Source: Bog-257 sp963805985
GTDB taxonomy: Bacteria > Acidobacteriota > Terriglobia > Terriglobales > Acidobacteriaceae
Direction: 5' to 3'
Length of the DNA: 64,000 nt
Assembly (NCBI GenBank): GCA_963805985.1
Contig: CAWDWG010000010.1
Span: 1 to 64,000, forward strand
Part shown: piece after piece, positions 34,860 through 44,427 of the stretch
Position numbering within the stretch: position 1 is the stretch's first letter
How the letters are laid out: every line of letters starts with the position of its first letter
Translations under genes and position numbers: made by a program
The notes under the pieces: model-generated
Database searches by the model: none
Told to the model about the DNA's origin: nothing
Seen by the model: the letters and a program-made list of their open reading frames with translations, nothing else

Positions 34860-35909
34860 CTACGAGTAGGTGACGCGCTTCTCGCCTTTAACGACGCGTC
34901 CGATGGTGAAGCCCTTTTCGCCGCAGCGCTCCAGGATGGTTTGCACCTTCTTGAATTTCTTGGCCGGCACCACCAGGATCATGCCGATGCCCATGTTGAA
35001 GGTGCGCAGCATCTCGTCTTGCGGAACGTTGCCGATCTTTTGCAGGTGCTCAAAGATGGGCAGGACCGGCCAGGAGTTGATCTCGACGATCGCGCCGCAG
35101 CCCTTAGGCAGAACGCGCGGCAGATTTTCCGTGATGCCGCCGCCGGTGATGTGGGCCATGGCCGAGACCGCTTCGGCTTCGACCATACGCCGCACAATAG
35201 GCCAGTAGCTGCGGTGCGGTCGCATCAGGTCGGTGCCGACCTTGCCTTTGATCTCGTTGACGTAGGTATCGGGAGTGTAGCCGGCGATCTCAAACAGTAG
35301 CTTGCGGGCCAGCGAGTAGCCGTTGGTGTGTAAACCTGTGGAGGCAAGTCCGACCAGGACATCGCCCGCCTCGACCTCTTTGCCGGTGACGATTCGGTCG
35401 CGATTCACCACGCCGACAATGAAGCCGGCCAGGTCATACTCGCCATCGCTGTAAAAGCCGGGCATCTCAGCGGTCTCGCCTCCGATGAGCGCGCAGCTGT
35501 TGTGCTTGCAGGCATCGGCGATGCCGGCGATGACCTTCTCGGCAATTTCCGGCTTCAGCTTGCCGGTGGCGAAGTAGTCCATGAAGAACATGGGCGCGGC
35601 GCCCTGCACGGAGATGTCGTTGACGCAGTGGTTCACCAGGTCAGCGCCGACGGTATGGTGCAGGTTCATCTCGAAGGCGATCTTCAGCTTGGTGCCGACG
35701 CCGTCGACGCTGGAGACCAGCACGGGATCGGTGTACTTGCGCTTGTCGACGGAGAACAGGCCGCCGAAGCCGCCGATCTCGCTCAAAACGCCGCGGTTGA
35801 AGGTTTTATGGGCGAGATACTTGATGCGCTGCTTGGTGCGATTGGCGCGCTCGATATCGACACCTGAATCGGCGTAGGTAATGGTGCGAGGTTCTGTCTG
35901 CTGAGCCAA
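34860..35909 (-). CDS. purM: Phosphoribosylformylglycinamidine cyclo-ligase
   Basis: A 349-residue AIR synthetase, catalysing the ATP-dependent ring closure of FGAM to AIR in purine synthesis. Conserved features: ITYADSGVDIERANRTKQRIK at the N terminus, FGGLFSVDKRKYTDPVLVSSVDGVGTKLK split over about 45-75, NDISVQGAAPMFFMDYFATG, and GGETAEMPGFYSDGEYDLAGF near 150. The length is normal for PurM. No other purine gene is adjacent. Confidence 0.97.
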   Translation of the reverse strand: MAQQTEPRTITYADSGVDIERANRTKQRIKYLAHKTFNRGVLSEIGGFGGLFSVDKRKYTDPVLVSSVDGVGTKLKIAFEMNLHHTVGADLVNHCVNDISVQGAAPMFFMDYFATGKLKPEIAEKVIAGIADACKHNSCALIGGETAEMPGFYSDGEYDLAGFIVGVVNRDRIVTGKEVEAGDVLVGLASTGLHTNGYSLARKLLFEIAGYTPDTYVNEIKGKVGTDLMRPHRSYWPIVRRMVEAEAVSAMAHITGGGITENLPRVLPKGCGAIVEINSWPVLPIFEHLQKIGNVPQDEMLRTFNMGIGMILVVPAKKFKKVQTILERCGEKGFTIGRVVKGEKRVTYS

Positions 35910-36127
35910 AGATTGGGATCCGTTTCAGGGGCGCGCCGCCACAGAATACTTGTTTGCGGAGGATTCATTGTAACAGCAATCAGCTATTGGCACTTAGCAA
36001 TCAGCCACCAGCGGGGTTGTGGAGACATAGGCTGCGTGTCGTGGCGCCTTGCTGAAGGCTAGAGCTAAGAACCGCGGCCGATTGGAAGCCTACGCTCATT
36101 TCCGGGGAACGAGCGATCAGGCTTCCA

Positions 36128-36334
36128 TCAGGCGGCAAGTAAGTGATCCTCCGTGAGTTCAGTGGTCTCGCTTTCGCGCGACGAGGCGCACGCCTGGTCG
36201 GCGACGCGATGCAGCCGGGACTCGTCGATCCAGACACCCTTGAGCGGCGTCCTGGGATCGCCGGTCTTGATCCACACGCGAGTGAGTTGGGGATAGATTG
36301 CGGTCAGGTGGTTGATTTTGTTGGTGAGCAGCAT
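36128..36334 (-). CDS. Small hypothetical protein
   Basis: A 68-residue protein starting at ATG 36334 with a strong ribosome-binding site (GGGAGGAG, 4 bases upstream). The sequence begins MLLTNKINHLTAIYPQLTRVW and contains TGDPRTPLKGVWIDESRLHRV, followed by an acidic tail. No membrane segment or signal, and no family known to me. The good ribosome-binding site and balanced composition favour a real gene, but no homology can be claimed. Confidence 0.5.
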   Translation of the reverse strand: MLLTNKINHLTAIYPQLTRVWIKTGDPRTPLKGVWIDESRLHRVADQACASSRESETTELTEDHLLAA

Positions 36335-36780
36335 GGCTCCTCCCGTCTTTGGTGCGAGAATGCGTGGCGACGCACGCAAACGCGCGGCTAATGGAGGGTG
36401 ATCCTGGAGGATGGTCAGGACTCACTCGCCCGATTCACGTTACATTCCGTGACCGGGCAAGCAATGCAGGCGCTCAGGCGAGCATGGCGGGGCGGTACAC
36501 GGAACCGGATTGCGTTGTCCGATGACTCGGAGGTTCGGTTCGGTTATTGCATTTCATACATTCGCCAAGTAATTGGCTACCTTGATATAGACGCCGCGAA
36601 GGAGGATTGGTTCCAAAGAAGCGAAGAAAAATCGAGAGAATATTTGCCTGCGACATTGGTTGCAGTCTCATCCCTCAAAATGCCGTGCAACCCCGCTGTG
36701 AGACCCATCACAAACTACCGTGATCAAATTCTCTCGGCGTCCAACTGCTGAGGCATAGACTGGTCTTTGAGTGAGGACTC
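36335..36780. other. Intergenic region upstream of the Pat-like gene
   Basis: A 446-base stretch with no supported coding sequence. It is more AT-rich toward 36540-36640 than its surroundings, so it is a likely promoter region for the following gene, but no clear hexamers were picked out. Confidence 0.35.
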
Positions 36781-39535
36781 ATGACTACTGTTGCAAAACC
36801 TGCATTCGATACTGTTCTGAAAGCTGATCCTTCGTCCGATGTTTATCGCTCCGAAAGCCATCCGCTCGATCCGTTGTTTCTGCCGAAAAGCGTCGCTGTG
36901 ATCGGCGCCTCCGAACGCGCGGGGAGCGTGGGGCGCTCGGTGCTGTGGAACCTGTTGAGCAGCCCTTTCGGGGGCACCGTGTTCCCGGTCAATGCGAAAC
37001 GGCCGAGCGTGCTCGGCATCAAGGCGTATCCCAGCGTGAGAGAGCTGCCAGACAAGGTCGATTTGGTCGTGGTGACAACGCCGGCCGATACCGTTCCCGA
37101 CCTCATTGCCGAGTCGGTCGAAGTCGGCATTCCGGCGGCGATTGTGATCTCCGCCGGCTTCAAGGAATTTGGCGAGCACGGCAAGGAGCTGGAGCGGCAG
37201 ATCTCGGAGATCATTCGCGGCAAGATGCGGCTGATCGGGCCGAACTGCCTGGGCGTGATGAATCCGATTCGCGGGCTGAATGCGACGTTTGCGCGCACTG
37301 TCGCGCGGCCGGGGAATGTGGCGTTCATCAGCCAGAGCGGCGCGTTGTGCACCGCGGTGCTCGACTGGAGCTTGCGCGAGAATGTCGGTTTCAGCGCGTT
37401 CGTGTCGATCGGTTCGATGCTGGATGTGAATTGGGGCGACCTGATCGATTACTTCGGCAACGATGCGCGGACACAGAGCATTGTCATTTATATGGAGTCG
37501 ATTGGCGACGCGCGGTCGTTCCTGTCGGCGGCACGCGAGGTCTCGCTGACCAAGCCAGTCATCGTGATTAAAGCTGGACGCACGGCTGCGGCGGCGAAGG
37601 CTGCGGCCTCGCATACCGGCGCACTGACGGGCAGCGACGAGGTGCTGGATGCGGCCTTCCGGCGCAGCGGCGTCCTGCGCGTGAATAGCATCGCCGATAT
37701 CTTCTTTATGTCGGATGTTCTGGCCAAGCAGCCGCGGCCTCAGGGAAATAGGCTTTGCATTTTGACGAACGCAGGCGGACCGGGCGTGCTGGCGACCGAT
37801 GCGCTGGTTGCGGGCGGAGGCGAGCTGTCTGATCTGTCCGAAGAAACCATGAAGGCGTTTGACGAGATTCTGCCGGCGCAATGGAGCCACAACAATCCGG
37901 TCGACATCCTGGGCGATGCCGAGCCGGAGCGCTACGCTAAGTCGCTGGAGATCGCGGCGAAGGATCCGAGCATCGACGGGATGCTGGTGGTGATGACGCC
38001 GCAGGACATGACCAATCCTACGCAGATTGCGGAGAAGCTGAAGCCGTACGCGAAGGGGCTGGGCAAGCCAGTGCTGGCGAGTTGGATGGGCGGAGCTGAG
38101 GTCGCAGCCGGCGAGCAGATCCTGAATCAGGCCGGCATCCCGACCTTCCAGTTTCCCGACAGCGCGGTGCGCGCGTTCAACTACATGTGGCGCTACGCGT
38201 ACAACCTGAAGGGGATCTACGAAACTCCGGCGTTGCCGCAGCATGCCGACGCGGCGGTGCAGCGTGGCAATGCGAAGTCGATTATCGATGAAGTGCGCAA
38301 GTCGGGGCGAACGATCCTGACCGAGTACGAGTCGAAGCAGCTGCTGAAGGCGTACGGCATTCCCACAGTCGAGACGCGAGTTGCAGCGACCGAGCAGGAG
38401 GCGCTGAAGGCGGCGGAAGAGATCGGCTATCCCGATCGTGCTGAAGCTGTACTCGCTGACCATCACGCACAAGACCGATGTCGGCGGGGTGCAGCTGAAC
38501 CTGCGCGATGCGAACGCGGTGAAGACGGCGTTCCAGAACATCAAGCAGGCGGTGACGGAGAAAGTGGGCGCCGAGCATTTCCAGGGCGTGACGGTGCAAC
38601 CGATGGCGAAGCTGGATGGCTATGAGCTCATCATTGGCAGCAGCCTGGATTCGCAGTTCGGGCCGGTGATTCTCTTCGGCACCGGTGGACAGCTGGTGGA
38701 GGTTTTCAAGGATCGCGCGCTGGCGCTGCCGCCGCTGAACTCGACGCTGGCGTTGCGAATGATGGAGCAGACCAAAATTCTAAAGGCGCTGAAGGGCGTA
38801 CGCGGGCGCAAGCCGGTGGACCTGGCAGCACTGGAAGAGTTGCTGGTGCGCTTCAGCCAGCTGGTCGTCGAGCAGCCGTGGATTAAGGAGATCGATATCA
38901 ATCCGCTGCTGGCTTCGCCGGAGCGGCTACTGGCGCTGGATGCGCGCGTGGTGATTCATGGTCCGGAGATGAGCGAGGACAAGCTGCCGGCGCCGGCGAT
39001 TCGTCCGTATCCGATCCACCTGGTGAAGGAGTGGACGATGAAAGACGGGCAGCGGGTGACGATCCGCCCGATTCGTCCGGAAGATGAGCCGGCGATGGTC
39101 GCGTTCCATCAGAAGCTCTCGGAGCGCAGCGTGTATTTGCGGTGGTTCCAGCCACTGAAGCTGACCCAGCGCACGTCGCACGATCGGCTCACCCGCGCAT
39201 GCTTCATCGACTACGATCGCGAGATGGCGCTGGTGGTGGAGCGGCCGAATGCAGCGGGCGAGCAGGAGATCCTAGCGGTGGGCCGCATGAGCAAGCTGCA
39301 CGGCAAGAATGAAGCGGAGCTGGCGGCGGTGGCGATCGACGAAGCGCAGCATCAGGGACTGGGGACGGAGCTGTATCGCCTGCTGGTGCAACTGGCGCAC
39401 GAGGAGAAGCTGAGCAAAGTGATCTCCAACATGCTGCCGGAAAATCGCGAGATGCGGGCGATGTGCAAACGGCTCGGGTTCGCGATGTTGTCGAACCTGC
39501 AGGAGAACATGATTCGCGGAGAGTTGGAGTTGTAG
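36781..39535 (+). CDS. Pat-like acyl-CoA synthetase (ADP-forming)/GNAT fusion, frameshifted
   Basis: One gene read in two frames. Frame 1 (36781-38431) encodes a CoA-binding Rossmann domain (SVAVIGASERAGSVGRSVL), then ligase-CoA domains with the SHTGALTGSDEV loop (H278). Frame 2 (about 38434-39535) continues exactly where homology should resume, with the ATP-grasp part (TITHKTDVGGVQLNL) and a C-terminal GNAT domain (TIRPIRPEDEPAMVAFH ... GLGTELYRLL). The shift is one extra base in CCC at 38431-38433: deleting one C gives TAT-CCG-ATC-GTG and restores a protein of about 917 residues. Relatives are protein lysine acetyltransferases (Pat) or ADP-forming acetate-CoA ligases. It is either a sequencing error or a real disruption. 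Uncorrected, frame 1 would end at 38625. Confidence 0.85.
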
Positions 39536-39575
39536 GAGACAGACCGCTTCGGAAAGAGCTACCCAACGGCTTGTA

Positions 39576-39608
39576 CCCCAACGAACGCAAACCCGGCGCT
39601 CGTTGGGG
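39576..39608 (+). terminator. Hairpin after the Pat-like gene
   Basis: Inverted repeat CCCCAACGA (39576-39584) / TCGTTGGGG (39600-39608) with a 15-base loop, 41 bases after the stop codon. No T-tract follows. The CCCAAC/GTTGGG type of stem resembles the hairpin after the HtrA-type gene at 29718. Confidence 0.5.
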
Positions 39609-39752
39609 ACCCTGGCTTGCCGGCACTCGGAACTACCAATCTCAAAATCTCGCGTGACCTCAAGCGGACTATGGTGGTCTTTCGGGTTGATGTAACTACG
39701 CATAACTGCCTGCCTTTGCCGCCTATTGTCCAATTCGTGTTACCGATCCAGG

Positions 39753-39773
39753 ATAGTCACCATTGGTGACTAT
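39753..39773. promoter_or_regulatory. Perfect 9-bp palindrome upstream of the pilin gene
   Basis: ATAGTCACC (39753-39761) and GGTGACTAT (39765-39773) form a perfect inverted repeat with a 3-base centre, 123 bases before the pilin start. It is followed by GTTTTTTTCTTTTCC (39782-39796). It could be an operator for a dimeric regulator or, with the T-run, a terminator-like structure. Confidence 0.5.
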
Positions 39774-39895
39774 TACCAAAGTTTTTTTCTTTTCCTTAGA
39801 TTTACCCGAATAGCTGACACCTTAGTGATACGATGTGGGCCGCGCCGCTATAGACAGCCTCTTCGGATAGGCGCATCAGAGGAGAGTGAAGAAAA

Positions 39896-40057
39896 ATGAA
39901 GATACTAAAACAGCTACTTCGGGAAGAATCCGGTCAAGACCTGATCGAGTACGCACTGATCGGCCTGATTGTTGCTCTGGGAGCAATTGCGGGCATGGGA
40001 TCTCTGGCAGGCTCGATTAATCAGGAACTCAGCAAGATCGCCAGCAGCCTCACCTAA
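39896..40057 (+). CDS. Flp/Fap type IVb pilin
   Basis: A 53-residue Flp pilin precursor: a short basic leader (MKILKQLLREESG), the prepilin-peptidase junction G-QDLIEY with glutamate and tyrosine at mature positions 5 and 6, then a hydrophobic helix (ALIGLIVALGAIAGMGSLAG). Mature length is about 40 residues, typical of Flp. Tad/Flp pili are assembled by cpaA-F and tad genes, none of which is in this window, so the gene is an orphan here and must use machinery encoded elsewhere. It is preceded by GGAG about 11 bases upstream. Confidence 0.93.
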   Translation: MKILKQLLREESGQDLIEYALIGLIVALGAIAGMGSLAGSINQELSKIASSLT

Positions 40058-40358
40058 GACCATGATGATGATGCGCCCAAAGGAGAGGAGCATTGCTTCT
40101 CTCCGACGGCCATCGTCGGACGCATGGGTAAGCCCTTCCACCCATCAGCGCTGGTTTTGAAGAATTAATCCCTGGCTTTTCCCTTCTCATCCACAACGCA
40201 AGAATTGACCTGCGGCGCCAGTCTGCAGGTTTGCCTTCGCATCGTCGATCGAGGGCGGCTGGGTGACCGGAGCCTGCCTGAGCTTGCCGAAGGGTCTCGC
40301 ATTTTTCGGGGCCTGAGATTCGCTGAAGCTCCGGAAGACAAGAACGCTTGGACGCCGA
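40058..40358. other. Intergenic region after the pilin with hairpins
   Basis: Contains a 9-bp stem-loop (GGAGAGGAG 40082-40090 with CTTCTCTCC 40096-40104), then CCGACG/CGTCGG, likely the 3' end of the pilin mRNA. A CCTGAGCTTGCCGAAGG element (40276-40292), common in intergenic DNA, is also present. No gene seen. Confidence 0.5.
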
Positions 40359-40610
40359 CTAAGGCTGGAACCCGTCTGCCATCCATTTAGCGAACAGTTC
40401 GATACGGGATTGCGGCCACGGACCTTCACCAGTTGGCGGCGGAGGCGGCATTACCACGCCGCCGATTCCGCGAATGCGATCGTAGATGGCGGCAGCGTGC
40501 TTCTTGACGTCATCGTAACTGTCCAGATTGAAGCCTTTGCGCATGCCTTCAATGTCCCGCTTGGTAAAGAGCGGGAGAATGTCCGTTTGAAAGCTTGTCG
40601 GTGTCATCAT
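40359..40610 (-). CDS. Small conserved-type hypothetical protein
   Basis: An 83-residue soluble protein starting at ATG 40610 (or 40607) with GGAGG five to eight bases upstream. It contains DILPLFTKRDIEGMRKGFNLDS, YDDVKKHAAAIYDRI, a PPPPPTGEGPWP loop and IELFAKWMADGFQP at the end. This combination recurs in small proteins seen next to haem or oxidase genes, where the Pro-rich loop and final 'KW...G' helix resemble a cytochrome c tail without a haem motif. No function can be assigned. It lies 130 bases from the next gene on the same strand. Confidence 0.65.
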   Translation of the reverse strand: MMTPTSFQTDILPLFTKRDIEGMRKGFNLDSYDDVKKHAAAIYDRIRGIGGVVMPPPPPTGEGPWPQSRIELFAKWMADGFQP

Positions 40611-40739
40611 TGCGCCTCCCATCCGGCGTACATGCGCTATCAGATCATGAGCGCGAAGAGAAGTCTATTGGACGAAGGTATTGTTCGACACCTTTGCTTT
40701 GCATACCGAGCGGGCCGTCGGCGGAACTGGGAGGGTGAC

Positions 40740-42227
40740 CTACTGCACTCGGACCAGAACGACCGCTACATCATCTTTATAGGCGACGCGGAAGCCGGGA
40801 AGGGTGCTGAGTGCCTGAGCCATCGGCGAGTTTGCTTCGAGGAGGAGCGTCTGCGCCTGGGAAAAGCCGGCATAGGACTGCAGCGGAGTCTCGCCGGTCG
40901 TCGCCTGGAAATACGGGAGGTTGATGGCGTCGCCGTAGAGGTCGGCGCGGCTGTCGATGAGGACGGGATATTCGGGGAGGGCCCAAGTCACATACGCGCC
41001 CCAGGCGTAGGAGTTGAAGAGCGGCTGTGGGAGATGGTTCTGGCGGATGTAGTCTACCGCAGCGATTGGGAAGGTTTGCGCAATCTTCGAACCTAACGGT
41101 CCACCGGGCTGTAAGTCTCTGTTTGCGGGAAGGCGCAGCGTAAGCGCCAGCAGGACGAGAATCACCAGAGCCGTCGTGACGACTTTTTGTGTGCGCAATC
41201 TGCGCGCGGGTTCAACGACAGGATTCTTCTCAACAGCCATTGCGTTGCCGATGATGGCGACGGCGGCGACGAGCACCAGCCAGTTGTCACGCTGAAAGCG
41301 GAACGAAACCACAGCAGAGCAAGCGAGCAGCGAAATCAGGAACAGATCGCGCGAGCGGCGGCGGCCGAGCGCGAAGAATGCGGTCATGACCAGCAGCATG
41401 AGGAGGTAGTCCTGCGGCCGGCGGAAGCGCATGGAATGAAGTTCCGGGAAAAAGCGGTCGGATGCCGAATTGGTGGCGCTCAGCCAGACTGGAAGGTAGG
41501 AGCGGACACCGTAGGGCGAAATAACGGTAGCGATTAGTGAAGCTCCAGCGGCGGCTGACACCGTTGCAATAGAGATATTGGGCAGTCCGGTTTCGAACCA
41601 GCTGATTCGTTGACTGCGGCAGAGTTGCTCGACGAGCACCACGATCCAGAAGAGAGCGAGCGCGACGAGGCCGCAGGAAAATTGGCGGTCGAGATTTACC
41701 CAGATCGCGAAAAGAAGCGGCAGCCAGAAGAGTGAACGCGGGTCGCCGGTTCGGCGTGCGCGCAGCAGCAGCGTTAGTTCGCAGGCGAGAAGTACGAGCG
41801 AGCACATTGCCGGGCGCGGGCTGATGGGCGCGATGCTGTATTGCGCGAGCGCGCTGAGGATCACGGCAGGCCAGAAGTTTCGGCGGCCGCCAGCGAGAGT
41901 GAAGATCGCAACGGCGATTGCGACCTGCAGGAGCATGAGCAGAAACGGAAGCCCGGCGAGGCCGCAGATTCGTGCGCACAGCGCGGTGAGGACGTCGAAG
42001 GCCCAGCTGGAGTCGACCCAGGGGAGCGATGGGTATTGCGAGAACAGAGCGGTGCGCGGGATGGCGTGGTTCTGCAGGATCCACTGGCCGGTGGTGAGAT
42101 GCAGCCAGATGTTGGAGTCGGTGAGCGCGTTGAGGCGGAGAAGTTCGCAAGACGCGGCGATGGTAAAGATGAGGGCCAGCGCGGGGATGCGGACCAGAGC
42201 CGAGTTGTACCAGCGGGAGGCGGTCAT
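40740..42227 (-). CDS. Polytopic membrane protein, GT-C-like
   Basis: A 495-residue protein with about eleven membrane segments and a C-terminal soluble region (about 395-495). The first long loop after TM1 contains LTDSNIWLHLTTGQWILQNHAI, with an aspartate at the usual GT-C catalytic position and the WxHLxxGxWI pattern of oligosaccharyltransferase-like proteins. The C-terminal part holds VDYIRQNHLPQPLFNSYAWGAYV and PVLIDSRADLYGD. The start ATG 42227 is placed at the first membrane helix. The substrate is unknown. It is downstream of the 12-heme cytochrome gene on the same strand (gap 190 bases). Confidence 0.72.
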   Translation of the reverse strand: MTASRWYNSALVRIPALALIFTIAASCELLRLNALTDSNIWLHLTTGQWILQNHAIPRTALFSQYPSLPWVDSSWAFDVLTALCARICGLAGLPFLLMLLQVAIAVAIFTLAGGRRNFWPAVILSALAQYSIAPISPRPAMCSLVLLACELTLLLRARRTGDPRSLFWLPLLFAIWVNLDRQFSCGLVALALFWIVVLVEQLCRSQRISWFETGLPNISIATVSAAAGASLIATVISPYGVRSYLPVWLSATNSASDRFFPELHSMRFRRPQDYLLMLLVMTAFFALGRRRSRDLFLISLLACSAVVSFRFQRDNWLVLVAAVAIIGNAMAVEKNPVVEPARRLRTQKVVTTALVILVLLALTLRLPANRDLQPGGPLGSKIAQTFPIAAVDYIRQNHLPQPLFNSYAWGAYVTWALPEYPVLIDSRADLYGDAINLPYFQATTGETPLQSYAGFSQAQTLLLEANSPMAQALSTLPGFRVAYKDDVAVVLVRVQ

Positions 42228-42417
42228 GATGTGGGGATGTGGGCCTGGCCTTACCTCAGCGGCTGAAGCCGGTCTCCTGTTGCGCCTATCCATGCACGCT
42301 TGAAGGCGTGCTCCACCCATCAGGCAGTCGGTTGGGCGCGGGCCGGAGGCCCACGCTACAGCCGGCCAGAGGCCGGCGCTACCTTCGACACACGCAATCG
42401 GGTCTGGCGCTGCTTGC
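42228..42417. repeat. Intergenic GCCGGAGGCCC-type repeats
   Basis: Contains GCGGGCCGGAGGCCCACGCTACAG (42338-42361) and GCCGGCCAGAGGCCGGCGCTACC (42362-42384). The same pair of elements is found at about 34776-34825. Short GC-rich inverted repeats between two same-strand genes; no gene seen. Confidence 0.6.
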
Positions 42418-44427
42418 TTATCTCTTCTTGATGGCCCCACCCAGTTGCTGCGGTCCGTTGAGCCTGGTAACGCCGCCGCCGGGATTATGCGCTACGTTGT
42501 GGCATGTCAGGACGCAGCTGTTCGATCCCTGATTGTAGGAGATCTGCTGGCCGTTGTTTTGTCCGACGACATTCAAATCGAAGTCGACCATGCGAACTCC
42601 GGCGGGATTATCGCTGGTGGACGGCATGCCGTGGGAGTTGTGGCAGGTCGAGCAGGAGAAGCCATCGGTGTAGACGTGATTGTTGTGATAGGCCCATGAC
42701 ACGGACTGCATCACGATGGTGAGATTGTGGCACTTGGCGCACATGCCGTAAGGGCCGTTGATGCTCAGGTCGGGCGATGGGTTCAGGTTGATGGTGATCT
42801 GCGTTCCCGGCCCGCCGGGCGCCTGGCTGTCGAGATACTGGTGCTCCAGCAGGTGCCACCACTTGGAGCCGTGCGGGCCGTTGGGGCCGGCGCCGCCGAA
42901 TTCGCGATTGTCGTCGGCGTTGTGGCAATCGGTGCAGAAGATTTGCGAGCCCATACTGCGGCCGTTGTTGGTGCCGCCGCTCTGGTCGAGCATAGTGGTC
43001 AGCAGGCTGGGCTGCGGGAATGCGCTGCTGCGCGCGTGCATCACCGGATGGCTCGATTTCGCGGTGGTGTTCATCTGCGTAATCACGTTCAGCGGATCGC
43101 TTTCGGAGTGGAGCGGCAGATAACCGTAGATGGGATTGATCTGCTTGCCGGCACTGTAACCGTGGCAGCGCAGGCAGTTCTCGTATTGATTGACGACCGG
43201 ATTGACCACGGTCATGCCGTCCATGGAGATGCCAACGGCATTGATCTGCGAGGCGCGGACGAGCGGCGGAATGTTGAATGAAGTTACCTGCTGGGCGCCG
43301 TGGCTGTTATGGCAATCGACGCAGGTAGCGTGACGATTGTTCTGCAGCAGAGGCGCTTCGGCGGCATCGTGCGAATTGGAGCCGTTGGGGAAGGGATGCG
43401 CGATCTTGGCGTATTCGGCGGCGATGTTGGCCGGCACGGGAGAAATGTTGTTGCTGCCATTGTGACAAGGCAGGCAGGCGGCTTCGTTGGTTCCGCGCAG
43501 CAGGCGAACTGCGCCCGCAGCGTTGTGCGGGGCATGACACGAGATGCACGCGTTGGCCGCGACCGTGCCATAGCTGCCGAGCTGGGCTTGCGAGGAGACG
43601 GTGTTCTGCGCAGTGTTGTGAATGCCCGTGACCCATCCGGCCATGGGATTCACCTGATTCTGTCCAGCCATGGAGGTGCGCGTCGGATCATGGCAGGCCA
43701 GGCACATAGTGCCGCCGGAACTGTTCAGCACCAGGAAATTCTGCGAGACCTTGTCGATGGACTGCACGTGCGAATTGTGGCACGAGTTACATTCCACGTC
43801 GCCATTGATCAAGTGGATCGCGCCGGTCTTATCGCCGGTCTTGCCCGACGAGACGAGGGTTGAGATCAGATCGATATTGTCCTTCAGCGGCAGGACCAGG
43901 CTGAACGGGTGCGAGCTCTGCAATTGCGTCGAGAAATTGTCACCCTGGATCCAATTGCCGGAGGTGGGCAGTTGGCCGAACAAAACGGTGTCGGCGACCG
44001 CCACAGTACCGTCGTGGCAGCTCAGACACATGTTGCTGTCCTCGCCCAGCGGCAACTGTGAGTTGTCGCGATTGCTGAGGGTGGTGCTGGTGTAGGTGGT
44101 GTAGGTCGCCTTCGAGAAGGTCTGGTTCCACAGCCCAACGTTGCTGGCGGAGTGCGGTACGTGGCAGTAAAGGCATGGACCATTGCCCGGACCCTGGATC
44201 GGCGAGGGACTGCCGGGCGACAGGTTGTGCATACCGATGACGTCGCCGGTGATGTCGTTGTGCGTTACTTTCCTGCCGGGCGGCGCACCCGAGAGCTGTT
44301 GGGCCGGCCGCTGGGTTACGTCGCCACGCTTACCTTTGTTATTCGGAGCCGCCGGCGGGCTGGTCACCTGCGCGATCGCCAATGAGGCGAAGCACAGGAT
44401 GCAAGCGAGGACGAATCGCAACTTCAC
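42418..44427 (-). CDS. Dodecaheme c-type cytochrome built of three tetraheme modules
   Basis: A 669-residue exported protein (signal peptide FVLACILCFASLAIAQ) with twelve haem sites: eleven CxxCH (cysteines at 85, 134, 213, 242, 294, 319, 369, 418, 498, 563, 592) and a twelfth CxxxCH (CVLTCH, 638-643). The motifs recur in the same order three times: CxxCHxPH or equivalent, CLSCHDG or CLPCHNG, CxxCHNSH, then a plain CxxCH. The protein is therefore a triplicated tetraheme module. Extra histidines (PH, NSH, SHP, AHP) provide axial ligands. An extracellular or outer-surface electron-transfer role is inferred. Its ATG overlaps the stop of the NHL gene (ATGA), so the two are translationally coupled. 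Confidence 0.92.
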   Translation of the reverse strand: MKLRFVLACILCFASLAIAQVTSPPAAPNNKGKRGDVTQRPAQQLSGAPPGRKVTHNDITGDVIGMHNLSPGSPSPIQGPGNGPCLYCHVPHSASNVGLWNQTFSKATYTTYTSTTLSNRDNSQLPLGEDSNMCLSCHDGTVAVADTVLFGQLPTSGNWIQGDNFSTQLQSSHPFSLVLPLKDNIDLISTLVSSGKTGDKTGAIHLINGDVECNSCHNSHVQSIDKVSQNFLVLNSSGGTMCLACHDPTRTSMAGQNQVNPMAGWVTGIHNTAQNTVSSQAQLGSYGTVAANACISCHAPHNAAGAVRLLRGTNEAACLPCHNGSNNISPVPANIAAEYAKIAHPFPNGSNSHDAAEAPLLQNNRHATCVDCHNSHGAQQVTSFNIPPLVRASQINAVGISMDGMTVVNPVVNQYENCLRCHGYSAGKQINPIYGYLPLHSESDPLNVITQMNTTAKSSHPVMHARSSAFPQPSLLTTMLDQSGGTNNGRSMGSQIFCTDCHNADDNREFGGAGPNGPHGSKWWHLLEHQYLDSQAPGGPGTQITINLNPSPDLSINGPYGMCAKCHNLTIVMQSVSWAYHNNHVYTDGFSCSTCHNSHGMPSTSDNPAGVRMVDFDLNVVGQNNGQQISYNQGSNSCVLTCHNVAHNPGGGVTRLNGPQQLGGAIKKR

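Noticed and set aside
36724..38544. 606-codon minus-strand open frame
   Set aside because: It is the antisense shadow of the Pat-like gene, whose motifs are unmistakable; the composition (Arg/His-rich) is typical of a shadow frame.
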